This document shows, piece after piece, positions 54,631 through 63,943 of a stretch of DNA of 64,000 nucleotides. The first letter of the stretch is position 1, and the number at the start of each line of letters is the position of its first letter. This DNA comes from Bacillota bacterium (GTDB lineage: Bacteria > Bacillota > Negativicutes > Sporomusales > Sporomusaceae). The stretch covers positions 1 to 64,000 of the forward strand of contig JAGGAB010000022.1 in the NCBI GenBank assembly GCA_017889705.1, given 5' to 3'. The position numbers were made by a program, and so were the translations under genes. Below the pieces are notes generated by a model. It searched no databases. It saw only the letters and a list, made by a program, of their open reading frames with translations, and had not been told where the DNA came from.

Positions 54631-55412
54631 AGGAACATATCTAATAAATCTAAGCGCCGTTCAATATGATACCCCAGATACGTTTTGTTTTGCCACTGAC
54701 GGTTGCGGCTCTGATTATGAAAAGCCGCAATTGCTTCCAAGCAATCACCGACAATGGTGTCTATAATCTTATTGGTATGAATTTGGTTCTTTACTGAGGA
54801 ACCCAGACGATAGTGGGGTATGGTTGTTGCTACGTCGATTTTTAATTTATGCATGCGCGCAAGCGCCAGGCTAACCGGGGGAATAGCCAGCTCGCGCAGC
54901 GGCAGTGTTTCCAGGAAACGGCGTGATACGGCATGAGGGCCGTGAGCCGGACTGGCTAAGTTGATTTTTTTATCAAGCCCCAATTCTTTATTCAGATTAA
55001 GACGCCATTGAAAGGTTGGGTTATAACGTTCAATATGCCGTGGAGGAGAGGGATAACAGTTAGTTAAGGCCATGTCCAGGTGTTTTAGCAGTACTCCGTC
55101 AACTAACTCCATCAAATTTTCATTAAAGGTGCCTACCATGTCGCCATCAACAAAGGCGACAACATCGCTGCCCAGAGCCAAAGCTACTTTAGCGCCAATG
55201 GCGCGGGGCGTATCGATTCCTAAACATTCGTGAAAATAGATAATTTGAAGTTTGGGGAGACGCATCTGTAATGCCTCGCGCATGGTATTGTCTTTAGAGC
55301 CATTCGCCACTAAAATAATGTGGTCAATGGGTAAGGTTCCTAAATTCTGCAGTACTGTGCTAATGCGCCCGCCCTCATTTTTGGCCGGAACGACCACGCA
55401 AATCACGTCCAT
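54606..55412 (-). CDS. Family 2-type glycosyltransferase
   Basis: GT-A-fold glycosyltransferase of about 268 residues. VVVPAKNEGGRISTVLQNL at the N-terminus is the nucleotide-sugar fold start and FVDGDM (near 90) is the DxD metal site. No membrane helices, so it acts in the cytoplasm. The start is near 55412 (ATG) or 55406 (GTG, better spaced from GAGG). It lies between ksgA and yabG on the opposite strand, not part of the standard block. A role in spore or surface polysaccharide is only suggested by the place. Confidence 0.75.
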   Translation of the reverse strand: MDVICVVVPAKNEGGRISTVLQNLGTLPIDHIILVANGSKDNTMREALQMRLPKLQIIYFHECLGIDTPRAIGAKVALALGSDVVAFVDGDMVGTFNENLMELVDGVLLKHLDMALTNCYPSPPRHIERYNPTFQWRLNLNKELGLDKKINLASPAHGPHAVSRRFLETLPLRELAIPPVSLALARMHKLKIDVATTIPHYRLGSSVKNQIHTNKIIDTIVGDCLEAIAAFHNQSRNRQWQNKTYLGYHIERRLDLLDMFLNEKPCSK

Positions 55413-55550
55413 CACCTCGGAGCAAGGATGCGTGTAGAAATATAGGCTGAAAGCGGCCTTTGGGGGCTCACTATAGTATATAGCGGTCAAGCGGCATTTG
55501 CCACCGACAGCGCAGGTATTTTTGCCTTAATAAAAATAGTATCTTTATCG

Positions 55551-55577
55551 CACTTTAGCGGGGCTCTACATAGGATG
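55551..55577 (+). promoter_or_regulatory. Possible sigma-K-type promoter of yabG
   Basis: CAC at 55551 and CATAGGAT at 55569-55576 resemble the mother-cell sigma-K pattern (AC, about 16 bp, CATAnnnT). yabG of Bacillus is a sigma-K gene. The motif is short and chance occurrence is likely enough to keep confidence low. Confidence 0.35.
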
Positions 55578-55613
55578 TAGTAGATATAGGCACCAGCTAA
55601 GGGAGGGAATCAA

Positions 55614-56489
55614 GTGGACGTTCAAGTAGGTGATCTGGTCATCCGAAAATCTCATGGCGGCGACATTGTGTTCAAAGTCACAGAAATGTTTGTTGACAAT
55701 GACCAGCAGACACATTGCATTCTAAAAGGGCTGCATCTTCGCCTGATGGCCGATTCGCCAATTGATGACTTAGAGCCAATTGAGGCCGAAAATTTACGTA
55801 ACGAAATTGTCCGCATGGAAAGCATGCACAATGATACATTGCGGCAGGTACTGATGCGCCGTGGCCGCGAACGTGAACAAGTTGAATTAAGACGAGCAGA
55901 GGCCACCAAAAAATTTACGTTTTTTGATTTGCCGGGCCGGGTACTGCATCTTGATGGTGATGAAGAATATCTTAAAATGTGTTTAAAAACCTATAATCAG
56001 CTTACTATTCCGGCCGAGGGCCGCTGGGTGGAGGAAGCAAAGCAGGCAGATGTTGTTACCGCCTTGCTGGAAGAAATCAGACCGGACATTCTTGTACTTA
56101 CCGGCCATGATGCCTTGAGCGGCAACGGCAAAAAAGATATTAACGACATCAATAATTATCGCAACTCCAAGCATTTTGTGGCAGCAGTAAAGAAAGCCCG
56201 ATTATTTGAACCCTCTCGCGACGATTTGGTCATTTTTGCCGGAGCCTGTCAATCTCATTTTGAGGCTATTTTACATTCAGGTGCTAATTTTGCCAGTTCA
56301 CCTAACCGCATTTTTATTCATGCCTATGATCCGGTGTTTATTGCCGAAAAAGTGGCGTTTACTCCAATAAATAAAACAGTGGAAGTCAGTGACGCCATTA
56401 CGGCTTCGGTGACCGGGGTTGATGGTGTAGGCGGTCTGGAGACCAGGGGGAAATTCCGGCTGGGTATGCCCAAAACGCCGATTAAATAG
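55614..56489 (+). CDS. yabG: Sporulation-specific protease YabG
   Basis: Cysteine protease of 291 residues that processes spore coat proteins in the mother cell. The family pattern is clear: VGDLVIRKSHGGDIVFKVTE at the start, VLTGHDALSGNGKKDINDIN (near 163) and FAGACQSHFEAILHSGANFA (near 207-225) with the presumed catalytic cysteine. GTG start after GGGAGGG. This gene is found only in spore formers, which marks the organism as one. Confidence 0.95.
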   Translation: MDVQVGDLVIRKSHGGDIVFKVTEMFVDNDQQTHCILKGLHLRLMADSPIDDLEPIEAENLRNEIVRMESMHNDTLRQVLMRRGREREQVELRRAEATKKFTFFDLPGRVLHLDGDEEYLKMCLKTYNQLTIPAEGRWVEEAKQADVVTALLEEIRPDILVLTGHDALSGNGKKDINDINNYRNSKHFVAAVKKARLFEPSRDDLVIFAGACQSHFEAILHSGANFASSPNRIFIHAYDPVFIAEKVAFTPINKTVEVSDAITASVTGVDGVGGLETRGKFRLGMPKTPIK

Positions 56490-56510
56490 GGAAAAATGAA
56501 TTGCTTTTTT

Positions 56511-56548
56511 AAGATACACCCAAGCTGCGTAAAGGTGTATCTTTTCTT
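56511..56548 (+). terminator. Terminator of yabG
   Basis: AAGATACACC pairs with GGTGTATCTT around a 13-nt loop, followed by TTCTTATG. Confidence 0.78.
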
Positions 56549-56619
56549 ATGTACCAAAAGGGAAAAATAACCACCTTACAGAATATTGCTCATAAGAGTT
56601 AAGTGTTAGGGAGGTTTGT

Positions 56620-58359
56620 ATGCCAGGAGAACAGCAAGGCAGGAGTGCGCGTAAAGCAGCTGGGGTTTTCTATACACCTCTATATATTGTGGAATATATC
56701 CTGGCACGTACGCTGGCAAAACATGATGTGGCGGAAAATCCACTGCCGCGGGTGCTTGATCCGGCCTGTGGAACAGGGAATTTTTTGGATGCCGCCTATG
56801 ATTTGTTATTGCGTATGTTTGCAGAAAAGCTGGCGGTATTAAAACAAAAATATTATAACCAGCAGTATAAGATCAAAAACGGCAACGATGAATACTGGCT
56901 TGACGGACAAGCATACTGGTGTCGAGAAAATCTGCATTATCATATTGTGCATAATTGCCTGTTTGGGGCCGATATCGATGCTGGTGCCGTACAGAAGGCG
57001 CAAGAACGTCTGCAGGCAAAAAACACAGGGCTCTCGGTGGATTTAGCGGCTATGAATCTTTTGGTTTGTGACAGTCTGGTAAAATGGGAAAATAACTCGG
57101 CAGAAGCAGCAGTCTATAACCAAAATTTAGGCTTATGCCAACAGTTGGCTGCATTTTGGCAACAGCAATATGATTATGTTATCGGCAATCCTCCCTATGT
57201 AAGTTTCGGTCTAAACCGTGTTGGCAAAGTGCCGGTTAGTCAGGCTGATTATCTGCGCGTCAATTATCAGCATTCGGCACAGTACAAACTAAGCTATTAT
57301 GCTTTGTTTTTTGAACGGGGAATTCTGGCGTTAAAACCAGGCGGGGTTCTCGGTTATATTACACCTGATAGTTATCTCTTGGGGCGCTATTATTCGAAAA
57401 TCCGTGAATATATTTTAGGCAGTTGCTGTATCCAGGAATTAACGCTAGTCAATAACCCTGTTTTTAATGGCGCTGTGGTGGGAATTCCGGCGATCACTAT
57501 TTTGCGTAGAGAACTTTGTGAAGGGGCGAGAGCTGCTTCGCCAATGGCTGTTCAAAAAATGAATGATGCTACGGTTAAATGCTATCAATATCCACAGCGC
57601 TACTTTGAGCAGCAAGTGTATAATCGTTTTCGACTATTTTTTTCAGACAAAGATAAAAGTATTATTGATAAACTGGAGCAGGCTCCCCTGCGGTTTGCTG
57701 ATGTGGCTAAAATCAGGACAGGCATGCGCTCGCTTACCGTGCAGGCCGATATTAAGAGTAAGGTCTGTTGCGGAGACACCTGGCAACCGGGATTGGTATC
57801 TTCGGCGCAGGTACTGCCGTTTGTTCTCAATTATCAAGGTGATTGGCTGGACGTCAATCCGATCAAGCTAAATCGAGGCGGTTGGGATAAGAAAGTCATG
57901 TCTGGCCCTAAGATATTTTTACGACAAACCGGCGATAAACTTATTGCTGTCGTAGATCGCAGCGGGTATTATCATCTGAACAATATTCACTCAGTAGTAG
58001 TAGAAAAAGCGGAGGTGGAGCTAGATTATCTTGCCGCTATTTTAAATTCCCGGTTAATGAATTTTTATTATCAGACCGTGACCCTGGAAAAGGGGCGAAC
58101 TATGGCTCAAGTGGATATTGAGATGGTAGAGAAGCTGCCGCTGATTGTTGATAAAGAGCGTGCCGGAGATGTAATCGTGTTGGCAAGAAGATTAGCTGAA
58201 GTGAGTTCTAGTGCATCATCTGAAGAAAGTATGCACTTGTTTAATAACTTGAATAACGTGGTTTATGAAATATATGGTGTAGCAGATGATGATGTTTGGT
58301 ATATTGAGCAAATGGATGCAGTAGAAAATCAGACAACAAAAGTCAAAAAATGCAGATAA
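56620..58359 (+). CDS. Orphan N6-adenine DNA methyltransferase (type IIG-like, no nuclease)
   Basis: DNA adenine methyltransferase of 579 residues. SAM motif I is DPACGTG at 47-53 and the catalytic motif is NPPY at 190-193. A TaqI-like target-recognition region follows (about 330-560), ending in NSRLMNFYYQTVTLEKGRTM. There is no N-terminal PD-(D/E)XK nuclease and no restriction gene beside it, so it is probably solitary. Length and layout resemble CamA of Clostridioides difficile (577 residues), which affects sporulation. GGGAGG precedes the ATG. The target sequence is unknown. Confidence 0.85.
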   Translation: MPGEQQGRSARKAAGVFYTPLYIVEYILARTLAKHDVAENPLPRVLDPACGTGNFLDAAYDLLLRMFAEKLAVLKQKYYNQQYKIKNGNDEYWLDGQAYWCRENLHYHIVHNCLFGADIDAGAVQKAQERLQAKNTGLSVDLAAMNLLVCDSLVKWENNSAEAAVYNQNLGLCQQLAAFWQQQYDYVIGNPPYVSFGLNRVGKVPVSQADYLRVNYQHSAQYKLSYYALFFERGILALKPGGVLGYITPDSYLLGRYYSKIREYILGSCCIQELTLVNNPVFNGAVVGIPAITILRRELCEGARAASPMAVQKMNDATVKCYQYPQRYFEQQVYNRFRLFFSDKDKSIIDKLEQAPLRFADVAKIRTGMRSLTVQADIKSKVCCGDTWQPGLVSSAQVLPFVLNYQGDWLDVNPIKLNRGGWDKKVMSGPKIFLRQTGDKLIAVVDRSGYYHLNNIHSVVVEKAEVELDYLAAILNSRLMNFYYQTVTLEKGRTMAQVDIEMVEKLPLIVDKERAGDVIVLARRLAEVSSSASSEESMHLFNNLNNVVYEIYGVADDDVWYIEQMDAVENQTTKVKKCR

Positions 58360-58402
58360 AGTAGCATTTTTGTTCCATAGTTTATACGAAGTAGTAGCTT
58401 TG

Positions 58403-58436
58403 CAGGGTTGCCGAATAGCGACCCTGTTTATATTTG
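58403..58436 (+). terminator. Probable terminator of the methyltransferase gene
   Basis: CAGGGTTGC pairs with GCGACCCTG (one mismatch) around CGAATA, then TTTATATTTGG. Confidence 0.6.
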
Positions 58437-58484
58437 GGCAATTACCAAGAAAATGTAATAAATAGGTATTTTTGTAAAACAAAA

Positions 58485-58533
58485 ACGATATTTGTCAAAA
58501 AATGTTGACAAATATCGTGATTTTATTTACTAT
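58485..58533 (+). promoter_or_regulatory. Promoter of the tetR-che operon with inverted repeat over the -35
   Basis: TTGACA (58505-58510), a 17-bp spacer and TACTAT. The -35 lies inside a perfect inverted repeat with arms ACGATATTTGTCAA (58485-58498) and TTGACAAATATCGT (58505-58518), a likely operator. Confidence 0.65.
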
Positions 58534-58545
58534 TTATTTATGGGG

Positions 58546-58561
58546 GCGAGTGATCACTCGC
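58546..58561. promoter_or_regulatory. 16-bp palindrome, probable TetR operator
   Basis: GCGAGTGATCACTCGC is a perfect palindrome just downstream of the predicted start site and 18 bp before the TetR start codon. GAGTGATCACTC-like sites are common for TetR-family repressors, so autoregulation is expected. Confidence 0.7.
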
Positions 58562-58579
58562 TGTGATTCGGAGGCTGCA

Positions 58580-59182
58580 ATGGCAATATCATTACTTCAT
58601 CGCAAAGAGAGCGTAGTTTTAACGGCAATTGAAATAATCGATGAGTTGGGAATCCAAAATTTTTCCACACGGGAATTAGCTAAAAGGCAAAGTATTTCGG
58701 AAGGCACTCTCTACAAACACTTTAAAAGTAAAAATGAAATCATTCTTGCAGTTTTGGATTACTATTCAAAGTTTGATTTAGCAATCTATGAAGCAACGCT
58801 GGCGTATGATGCAAGAAATAATGAGCCTTCAAATACGATGCTTCATTTTTGGATAGATGCCTATGTTACTTATTACGAAAATTATCCGGCCATCACTGCG
58901 CTTGTTCAACTATATGATGTATTTTCCTATGACAATGATCTGCGCGAAAAAGTTCAGGAAATTTATAGTAAAAGGTCAAGTTATCTCAAAATAATTATTG
59001 AAACCATTCAGGAGAAAGGCGAATTTCCTTCGACAATCAAGAGTACAGTCCTTGTAGATATTGTTCTTGGAAGTTTTAGGGAAATTTGTTTATCTTGGCG
59101 TATGGCGGGGCGTAGTTTTTCGCTGAGAGATAGAATGTTAACTTCTCTGGCGATTATTACGGATTTATTTAAAGTGAATTAA
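58580..59182 (+). CDS. TetR-family transcriptional regulator
   Basis: Repressor of 200 residues. The N-terminal helix-turn-helix (about 12-55) reads FSTRELAKRQSISEGTLYKH; the ligand domain (60-195) is all-helical and divergent. The ATG at 58580 with GGAGG upstream is chosen; the longer frame includes the operator. It lies 18 bp before cheY on the same strand, so it probably controls the chemosensory operon as well as itself. Confidence 0.88.
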   Translation: MAISLLHRKESVVLTAIEIIDELGIQNFSTRELAKRQSISEGTLYKHFKSKNEIILAVLDYYSKFDLAIYEATLAYDARNNEPSNTMLHFWIDAYVTYYENYPAITALVQLYDVFSYDNDLREKVQEIYSKRSSYLKIIIETIQEKGEFPSTIKSTVLVDIVLGSFREICLSWRMAGRSFSLRDRMLTSLAIITDLFKVN

Positions 59183-59200
59183 TATAAATGAGGTGAAGGG

Positions 59201-59563
59201 ATGAAAAAAGTTCTGATTGTAGATGATGCTGCCTTTATGCGTCTGGCGTTGAAAACTATGCTGCAAAAAAACGGGTTTGAGGTTGTAGGAGAAGCAGAAA
59301 ACGGAGCTGTTGCTGTAAAAAAGTATCTGGAATTACAGCCTGACATTGTTACCATGGATATTACAATGCCTGAAATGACAGGGATTGAGGCGCTAAAAGT
59401 CATAAAGCAAAACAATGCTAAAGCCAAAGTAGTCATGGTATCAGCCATGGGGCAAGAGTCGTTTGTTAAAGAAGCGCTTATTAATGGAGCTACGCATTTT
59501 TTGGTGAAGCCTCTTGAAGAGGAAAAAGTCATAAGCACTCTCAACAAAGTAGCCAGTATGTAG
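59201..59563 (+). CDS. cheY: CheY chemotaxis response regulator
   Basis: Single receiver domain of 120 residues. Acidic pocket D9/D10 (VDDAAFMR), phospho-acceptor in TMDITMPEMTG (near 54), serine in VSAMGQ and lysine in FLVKPL. GAGGTGAAGG precedes the ATG. It carries the CheA signal to its target and is the first che gene of the operon. Confidence 0.93.
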   Translation: MKKVLIVDDAAFMRLALKTMLQKNGFEVVGEAENGAVAVKKYLELQPDIVTMDITMPEMTGIEALKVIKQNNAKAKVVMVSAMGQESFVKEALINGATHFLVKPLEEEKVISTLNKVASM

Positions 59564-59578
59564 AAAAGTGGTGATATA

Positions 59579-61624
59579 ATGGCAAATGGCTATAGTTTTG
59601 AGCCTATGTTGGAAATGTATATCTTTGAGACCGGCCAACTACTGGAGCAGCTAGAACAGATCATACTTACAAGTGAAACTTCACGTTGTTTTGATGTAAC
59701 AGCGGTTAATGAAATTTTTCGCATCATGCATACCATTAAAGGCTCATCGGCGATGATGTTGGTCGATCAGGTTTGCAGTATTGCGCATTTGATGGAAGAT
59801 GTGTTTTTTTACATTCGTGAAAACAAGGTAACTGTATTAGATTGTAATACCTTAACAGACATAATGTTAGAAAGCTTGGATTTCATTAAAGCCGAACTTG
59901 AAAAACTCAAGACCGGGCAAACGGCAGATGGCAATGCGGAAGAACTTAACGCTAAGATAAAATCCTTTCTAGCCAAAGTTGAGCAAGATAATCCAGCGGT
60001 TAGCTCACTAAAAAAACCGGCCCCAAAACAACAACAGTACTATATTATGCCTAACAGAGCAACTGTTGAGGAAAAGCAATGTTATCAGGCGGTTATTCAT
60101 TTTACTGAAGGCTGCGAAATGGAAAATGTCCGGGCTTTTACTTTAGTACATAGTTTGCAGGATATAGTAGGTGATATCAGCTATAGCCCCCAGGATATTC
60201 TTGATGATGATGATACAGCTGTATTTATCCAAGAAAACGGCTTTACAGTATCATTTTCTTCTGAAAAACCTTATGAGGAATTACACGAATTTCTTTTGGA
60301 AAATGCGATATTTTTAAAAGAACTGAATTTAACAAAGATTGAAGGTTTGGGGAGCAATGATAGTTCTAGCGGGGTTGAGGGGATTAGCAATATCCCTAAG
60401 ATACCGAATATTCAATCTAAAGATGAGAATAAGTCAGAAGAGGTAGGTGTTCAAGGTACTAACCAAAACATTATCAGCGTCAGTGTTGCTAAACTTGACC
60501 GGCTTATGGATCTGGTTGGAGAGTTAGTTATTTCTGAGTCTATGGTTACACAGAATCCCGATCTTGCCGGGATGAATATCGATAACTTTAAAAAGGCAGC
60601 ACGACAATTGCGAAAAATCACCGGTGAACTTCAGGACACGGTAATGTCAATTCGGATGGTGCCGTTATCACTAACCTTTCACAAAATGCATCGCATTGTT
60701 AGAGATATGCGCAAAAAGCTGGGCAAGGAAGTTGAACTAGAAATTATAGGTGAAGCAACTGAGGTGGATAAAAACGTAATTGAAAATATCTCAGATCCAA
60801 TTATGCACCTGTTGCGCAACGCTATTGATCATGGGATTGAGCTGCCTGAGGAGAGAATAAATTCCGGCAAGCCATCACAGGGGAAGGTTACATTGGAAGC
60901 TTTGAGCGCAGGCAGTGAAGTGTTAGTGATAATTCGTGATAACGGACGTGGGCTTGATAAAGAGAAAATTTTAAAGCGGGCTAAGGAAAAAAATCTGCTG
61001 ATGCGCCCTGAAAATGAACTGTCAGATAAAGAAATTTATTCTTATATTCTGTATCCCGGTTTTTCGACGAAGGAAAGTGTTACGGAGTTTTCTGGCCGGG
61101 GAGTGGGAATGGATGTTGTTACCAAGAATATTAATGCTATTGGTGGAACCGTAATTATTGACAGCATTTTAGGAAGTGGTACAACAATAACCCTAAAAAT
61201 CCCCCTTACTTTGGCTATTGTAGCTGGTATGACCATTGGTGTGGGATCGGCTCGGTATACAATACCGATTACCTCCATCAGGGAATCATTCCGGCCACAG
61301 GCTAAAGACATCATCTGTGACCTTAACGGGAATGAAATGCTAATGGTAAGAGGGCAGTGTTATCCGATTGTCCGGCTGCATGAATTCTATAAGGTTAAAA
61401 CCACAGTTAATGATCTAAGTGACGGGATTATTGTTATTGTTGAAACAGAGAAGCGAACTTTATGCCTGTTTGCCGATGAACTTATTGGTGAGCATCAGGT
61501 AGTAGTAAAAGCACTTCCCGTATTTATTAAGAGGATTCGACCCATCCCCGGTATTGCCGGTTGTACCTTGCTGGGTGACGGCGGCATTAGTTTGATTTTG
61601 GATGCGGCAGGAATTGCGGTCTAA
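59579..61624 (+). CDS. cheA: CheA chemotaxis histidine kinase
   Basis: Kinase of 681 residues. P1 has the phospho-acceptor H51 in IMHTIKGSSAMM; a P2-like domain lies near 165-245; the dimerisation helices begin ISVSVAKLDRLMDLVGELV (near 300); the ATPase has LLRNAIDHGIELPEER, DNGRGLD and GRGVGMDVV; the CheW-like domain is at the C-terminus. Follows cheY by 15 bp. Confidence 0.95.
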   Translation: MANGYSFEPMLEMYIFETGQLLEQLEQIILTSETSRCFDVTAVNEIFRIMHTIKGSSAMMLVDQVCSIAHLMEDVFFYIRENKVTVLDCNTLTDIMLESLDFIKAELEKLKTGQTADGNAEELNAKIKSFLAKVEQDNPAVSSLKKPAPKQQQYYIMPNRATVEEKQCYQAVIHFTEGCEMENVRAFTLVHSLQDIVGDISYSPQDILDDDDTAVFIQENGFTVSFSSEKPYEELHEFLLENAIFLKELNLTKIEGLGSNDSSSGVEGISNIPKIPNIQSKDENKSEEVGVQGTNQNIISVSVAKLDRLMDLVGELVISESMVTQNPDLAGMNIDNFKKAARQLRKITGELQDTVMSIRMVPLSLTFHKMHRIVRDMRKKLGKEVELEIIGEATEVDKNVIENISDPIMHLLRNAIDHGIELPEERINSGKPSQGKVTLEALSAGSEVLVIIRDNGRGLDKEKILKRAKEKNLLMRPENELSDKEIYSYILYPGFSTKESVTEFSGRGVGMDVVTKNINAIGGTVIIDSILGSGTTITLKIPLTLAIVAGMTIGVGSARYTIPITSIRESFRPQAKDIICDLNGNEMLMVRGQCYPIVRLHEFYKVKTTVNDLSDGIIVIVETEKRTLCLFADELIGEHQVVVKALPVFIKRIRPIPGIAGCTLLGDGGISLILDAAGIAV

Positions 61625-61660
61625 CTGGTAATACCGCAATAGTGTGAGAGGAGTGTAAGC

Positions 61661-62152
61661 ATGGCAGAGATAGATAACCCAACAATAAGCGAAATGGAGG
61701 AAGACACGCAAAAAGGAAAATACCTTACGTTTTCCCTGGGTAATGAGTTTTACGGATTGGAAATCGCTTATGTGACCGAAATCATTGGCATTCAGCCGAT
61801 TACCGAGATTCCTGAACTGCCAGACTATGTAAAAGGAATAATTAATCTGAGAGGAAAAATTGTGCCGGTTATGGACGTCAGGCTGCGATTTAAAAAAGAA
61901 TTTAGGGAATACAATGACCGCACCTGTGTTATTGTGATTGATATCCAGGATGTTTCTGTCGGATTAATTGTGGATAGCGTTTCCGAAGTGCTGACTATTG
62001 CCGAAGAGAGCATTGTGCCGCCTCCGGATATTAAAGCCGTCCAAAACAGATATATTAAAGGAATTGGTAAAGTGGGAGACGATATAAAACTGCTGCTTGA
62101 CTGTGAAAAGCTCTTGAATGAAGATGATCTTGCAAATTTCGGTAATCTATAA
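61661..62152 (+). CDS. cheW: CheW coupling protein
   Basis: Adaptor of 163 residues linking receptors to CheA. KYLTFSLGNEFYGLEIAYVT near 20-40 and LPDYVKGIINLRGKIVPVMD near 55-75 are the CheW signatures. GAGAGGAG lies upstream. It follows cheA after 36 bp. Confidence 0.94.
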   Translation: MAEIDNPTISEMEEDTQKGKYLTFSLGNEFYGLEIAYVTEIIGIQPITEIPELPDYVKGIINLRGKIVPVMDVRLRFKKEFREYNDRTCVIVIDIQDVSVGLIVDSVSEVLTIAEESIVPPPDIKAVQNRYIKGIGKVGDDIKLLLDCEKLLNEDDLANFGNL

Positions 62153-62170
62153 AACGAGAGGAATGATGAC

Positions 62171-63886
62171 ATGAGTTGGTTTACTAACTTAAAAATTAGC
62201 AAAAAGCTTATCATATCGTTTATCACAGTAGCTTTTTTGGCAGGTATTGTTGGTGTAGTAGGAATTGTTAATATAAAAAAGATCAATGATAACTATTCCG
62301 ACTTATTTATTAATTATGGGATCGCATCCGGTGATATTGGCGAACTTGGAATTATTTATCACGACAGTCGCTCTGCTATACGGGATATTTTGCTTGAAAA
62401 GGGAAATGATCGCAGCAAGTATATAGCCAAACTTAAGGAAAATGACAAAAAGATTGCCCAGTTAATGCAAAAAGTGGAAAAAAGCATGCAAACAGAAGAA
62501 GGCCGAAGAAATTTTGTGATATTGCAAGATAATATTGCAAAATATAACAACGCTCGAGATAGGGTAGTTAGTATGGCTGTAGCCCACAAGGAAGAGCAGG
62601 CATATACTTTGTTTTGGGCCGAAGCGGCGGCACCTGCTGCTGAGATTGCGCAAGCGATTGATCAATTATTTGATTTAAAAGCCACCGGTGGGACAAAACG
62701 TTCAGATGAGTATTCGGCAACTACTAATACTACAATTATTGTTATGATACTTGTTGTTGTCGTAGCCATGCTGGTTGCTATAAGCTTAGGGTTATTCATC
62801 GCACGCCTTATTAGCAAACCAATCGGTCAGTTGGTGGAGGGTGCCAATAATATTGCAAATGGTGATTTAAATGTCACTATTGAAGTAACGACAAACGATG
62901 AAATCGGGTCTTTGGCAGCAACCTTCCGCAAAATGGCAGACCAAATTAATGATGTAATGGTTACGATTGCTGCGGCGTCTGAGCAAGTGGCATCAGGATC
63001 AAAGCAAGTTTCTGATTCCAGTATGAGCTTATCGCAAGGCGCTACCGAGCAGGCAAGTTCTATCGAACAACTGACTGCCTCTATTGAGGAAATAGCTGCT
63101 CAGACCAGACAAAACGCAGACAGCGCTGATCAAGCCAATCAACTTGCGGAAACGGCGCAAGAAAATGCTGCTCAAGGTAATAGTCAAATGCAGGAAATGC
63201 AAAAAGCCATGGTGGAGATTAATGAATCCTCCAGTAATATCTCCAAAATAATCAAGGTAATTGATGAGATTGCTTTTCAAACCAATATTCTGGCACTCAA
63301 TGCTGCAGTTGAAGCGGCACGCGCCGGTCAACATGGCAAGGGCTTTGCTGTTGTTGCCGAAGAAGTGCGTAATCTTGCAGCCCGTTCTGCCAATGCGGCC
63401 AAAGAAACCACGGCTATGATTGAAAGTTCAATTAAAAAAGTTGAAGATGGTACTAAGATTGCTAATGAAACGGCATTAGCACTAAATAAAATTGTTGGTG
63501 GGGTTACCGAGGTAGCCACGTTAGTAAACAATATTGCCGTAGCCTCAAATGAACAGGCCGCCGGTATAGCCCAGATCAATCAGGGAATAGCCCAGGTTTC
63601 TCAGGTTGTGCAAAGCAATTCAGCAACTTCTGAAGAAAGTGCGGCTGCCAGTGAAGAATTATCCAGTCAGGCTGAGATGCTGAAACAAAGTGTAAGCCGC
63701 TTTAAACTAAAGAACAAGAGTTACTCTCAACAATATGGAGAGCTTAATCCGGAAGTATTAAGAGTCCTAGAAGGTATGGCAGATAAAAACCGCAGGCAAA
63801 GGTTTAGCGATGATGGGGGGGCCTCTGATCAAGCAGTATCAAAAATAAAAATTGCGTTAAGTGATCAAGAGTTTGGAAAATACTAA
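62171..63886 (+). CDS. Transmembrane methyl-accepting chemotaxis protein
   Basis: Receptor of 571 residues. Helix 1 (about 12-32), a four-helix-bundle sensor (35-185), helix 2 (190-212), HAMP (213-268) and a signalling domain with tip [20 protein letters not shown]. The C-terminal tail does not end in a CheR-binding pentapeptide. GAGAGGAATG precedes the ATG. Located inside the che operon between cheW and cheR, it is probably the main receptor of this system. Confidence 0.93.
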   Translation: MSWFTNLKISKKLIISFITVAFLAGIVGVVGIVNIKKINDNYSDLFINYGIASGDIGELGIIYHDSRSAIRDILLEKGNDRSKYIAKLKENDKKIAQLMQKVEKSMQTEEGRRNFVILQDNIAKYNNARDRVVSMAVAHKEEQAYTLFWAEAAAPAAEIAQAIDQLFDLKATGGTKRSDEYSATTNTTIIVMILVVVVAMLVAISLGLFIARLISKPIGQLVEGANNIANGDLNVTIEVTTNDEIGSLAATFRKMADQINDVMVTIAAASEQVASGSKQVSDSSMSLSQGATEQASSIEQLTASIEEIAAQTRQNADSADQANQLAETAQENAAQGNSQMQEMQKAMVEINESSSNISKIIKVIDEIAFQTNILALNAAVEAARAGQHGKGFAVVAEEVRNLAARSANAAKETTAMIESSIKKVEDGTKIANETALALNKIVGGVTEVATLVNNIAVASNEQAAGIAQINQGIAQVSQVVQSNSATSEESAAASEELSSQAEMLKQSVSRFKLKNKSYSQQYGELNPEVLRVLEGMADKNRRQRFSDDGGASDQAVSKIKIALSDQEFGKY

Positions 63887-63892
63887 ATAAAT

Positions 63893-63923
63893 TAGAGGGG
63901 GAGCTTATGTAAGCTCTCCCTCC
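63893..63923 (+). other. Hairpin between the receptor gene and cheR
   Basis: GAGGGGGAGCTTA pairs with TAAGCTCTCCCTC. No T-run follows, so transcription probably continues into cheR. Confidence 0.5.
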
Positions 63924-63943
63924 AGTCTAAAGTTGGTGAGTAA

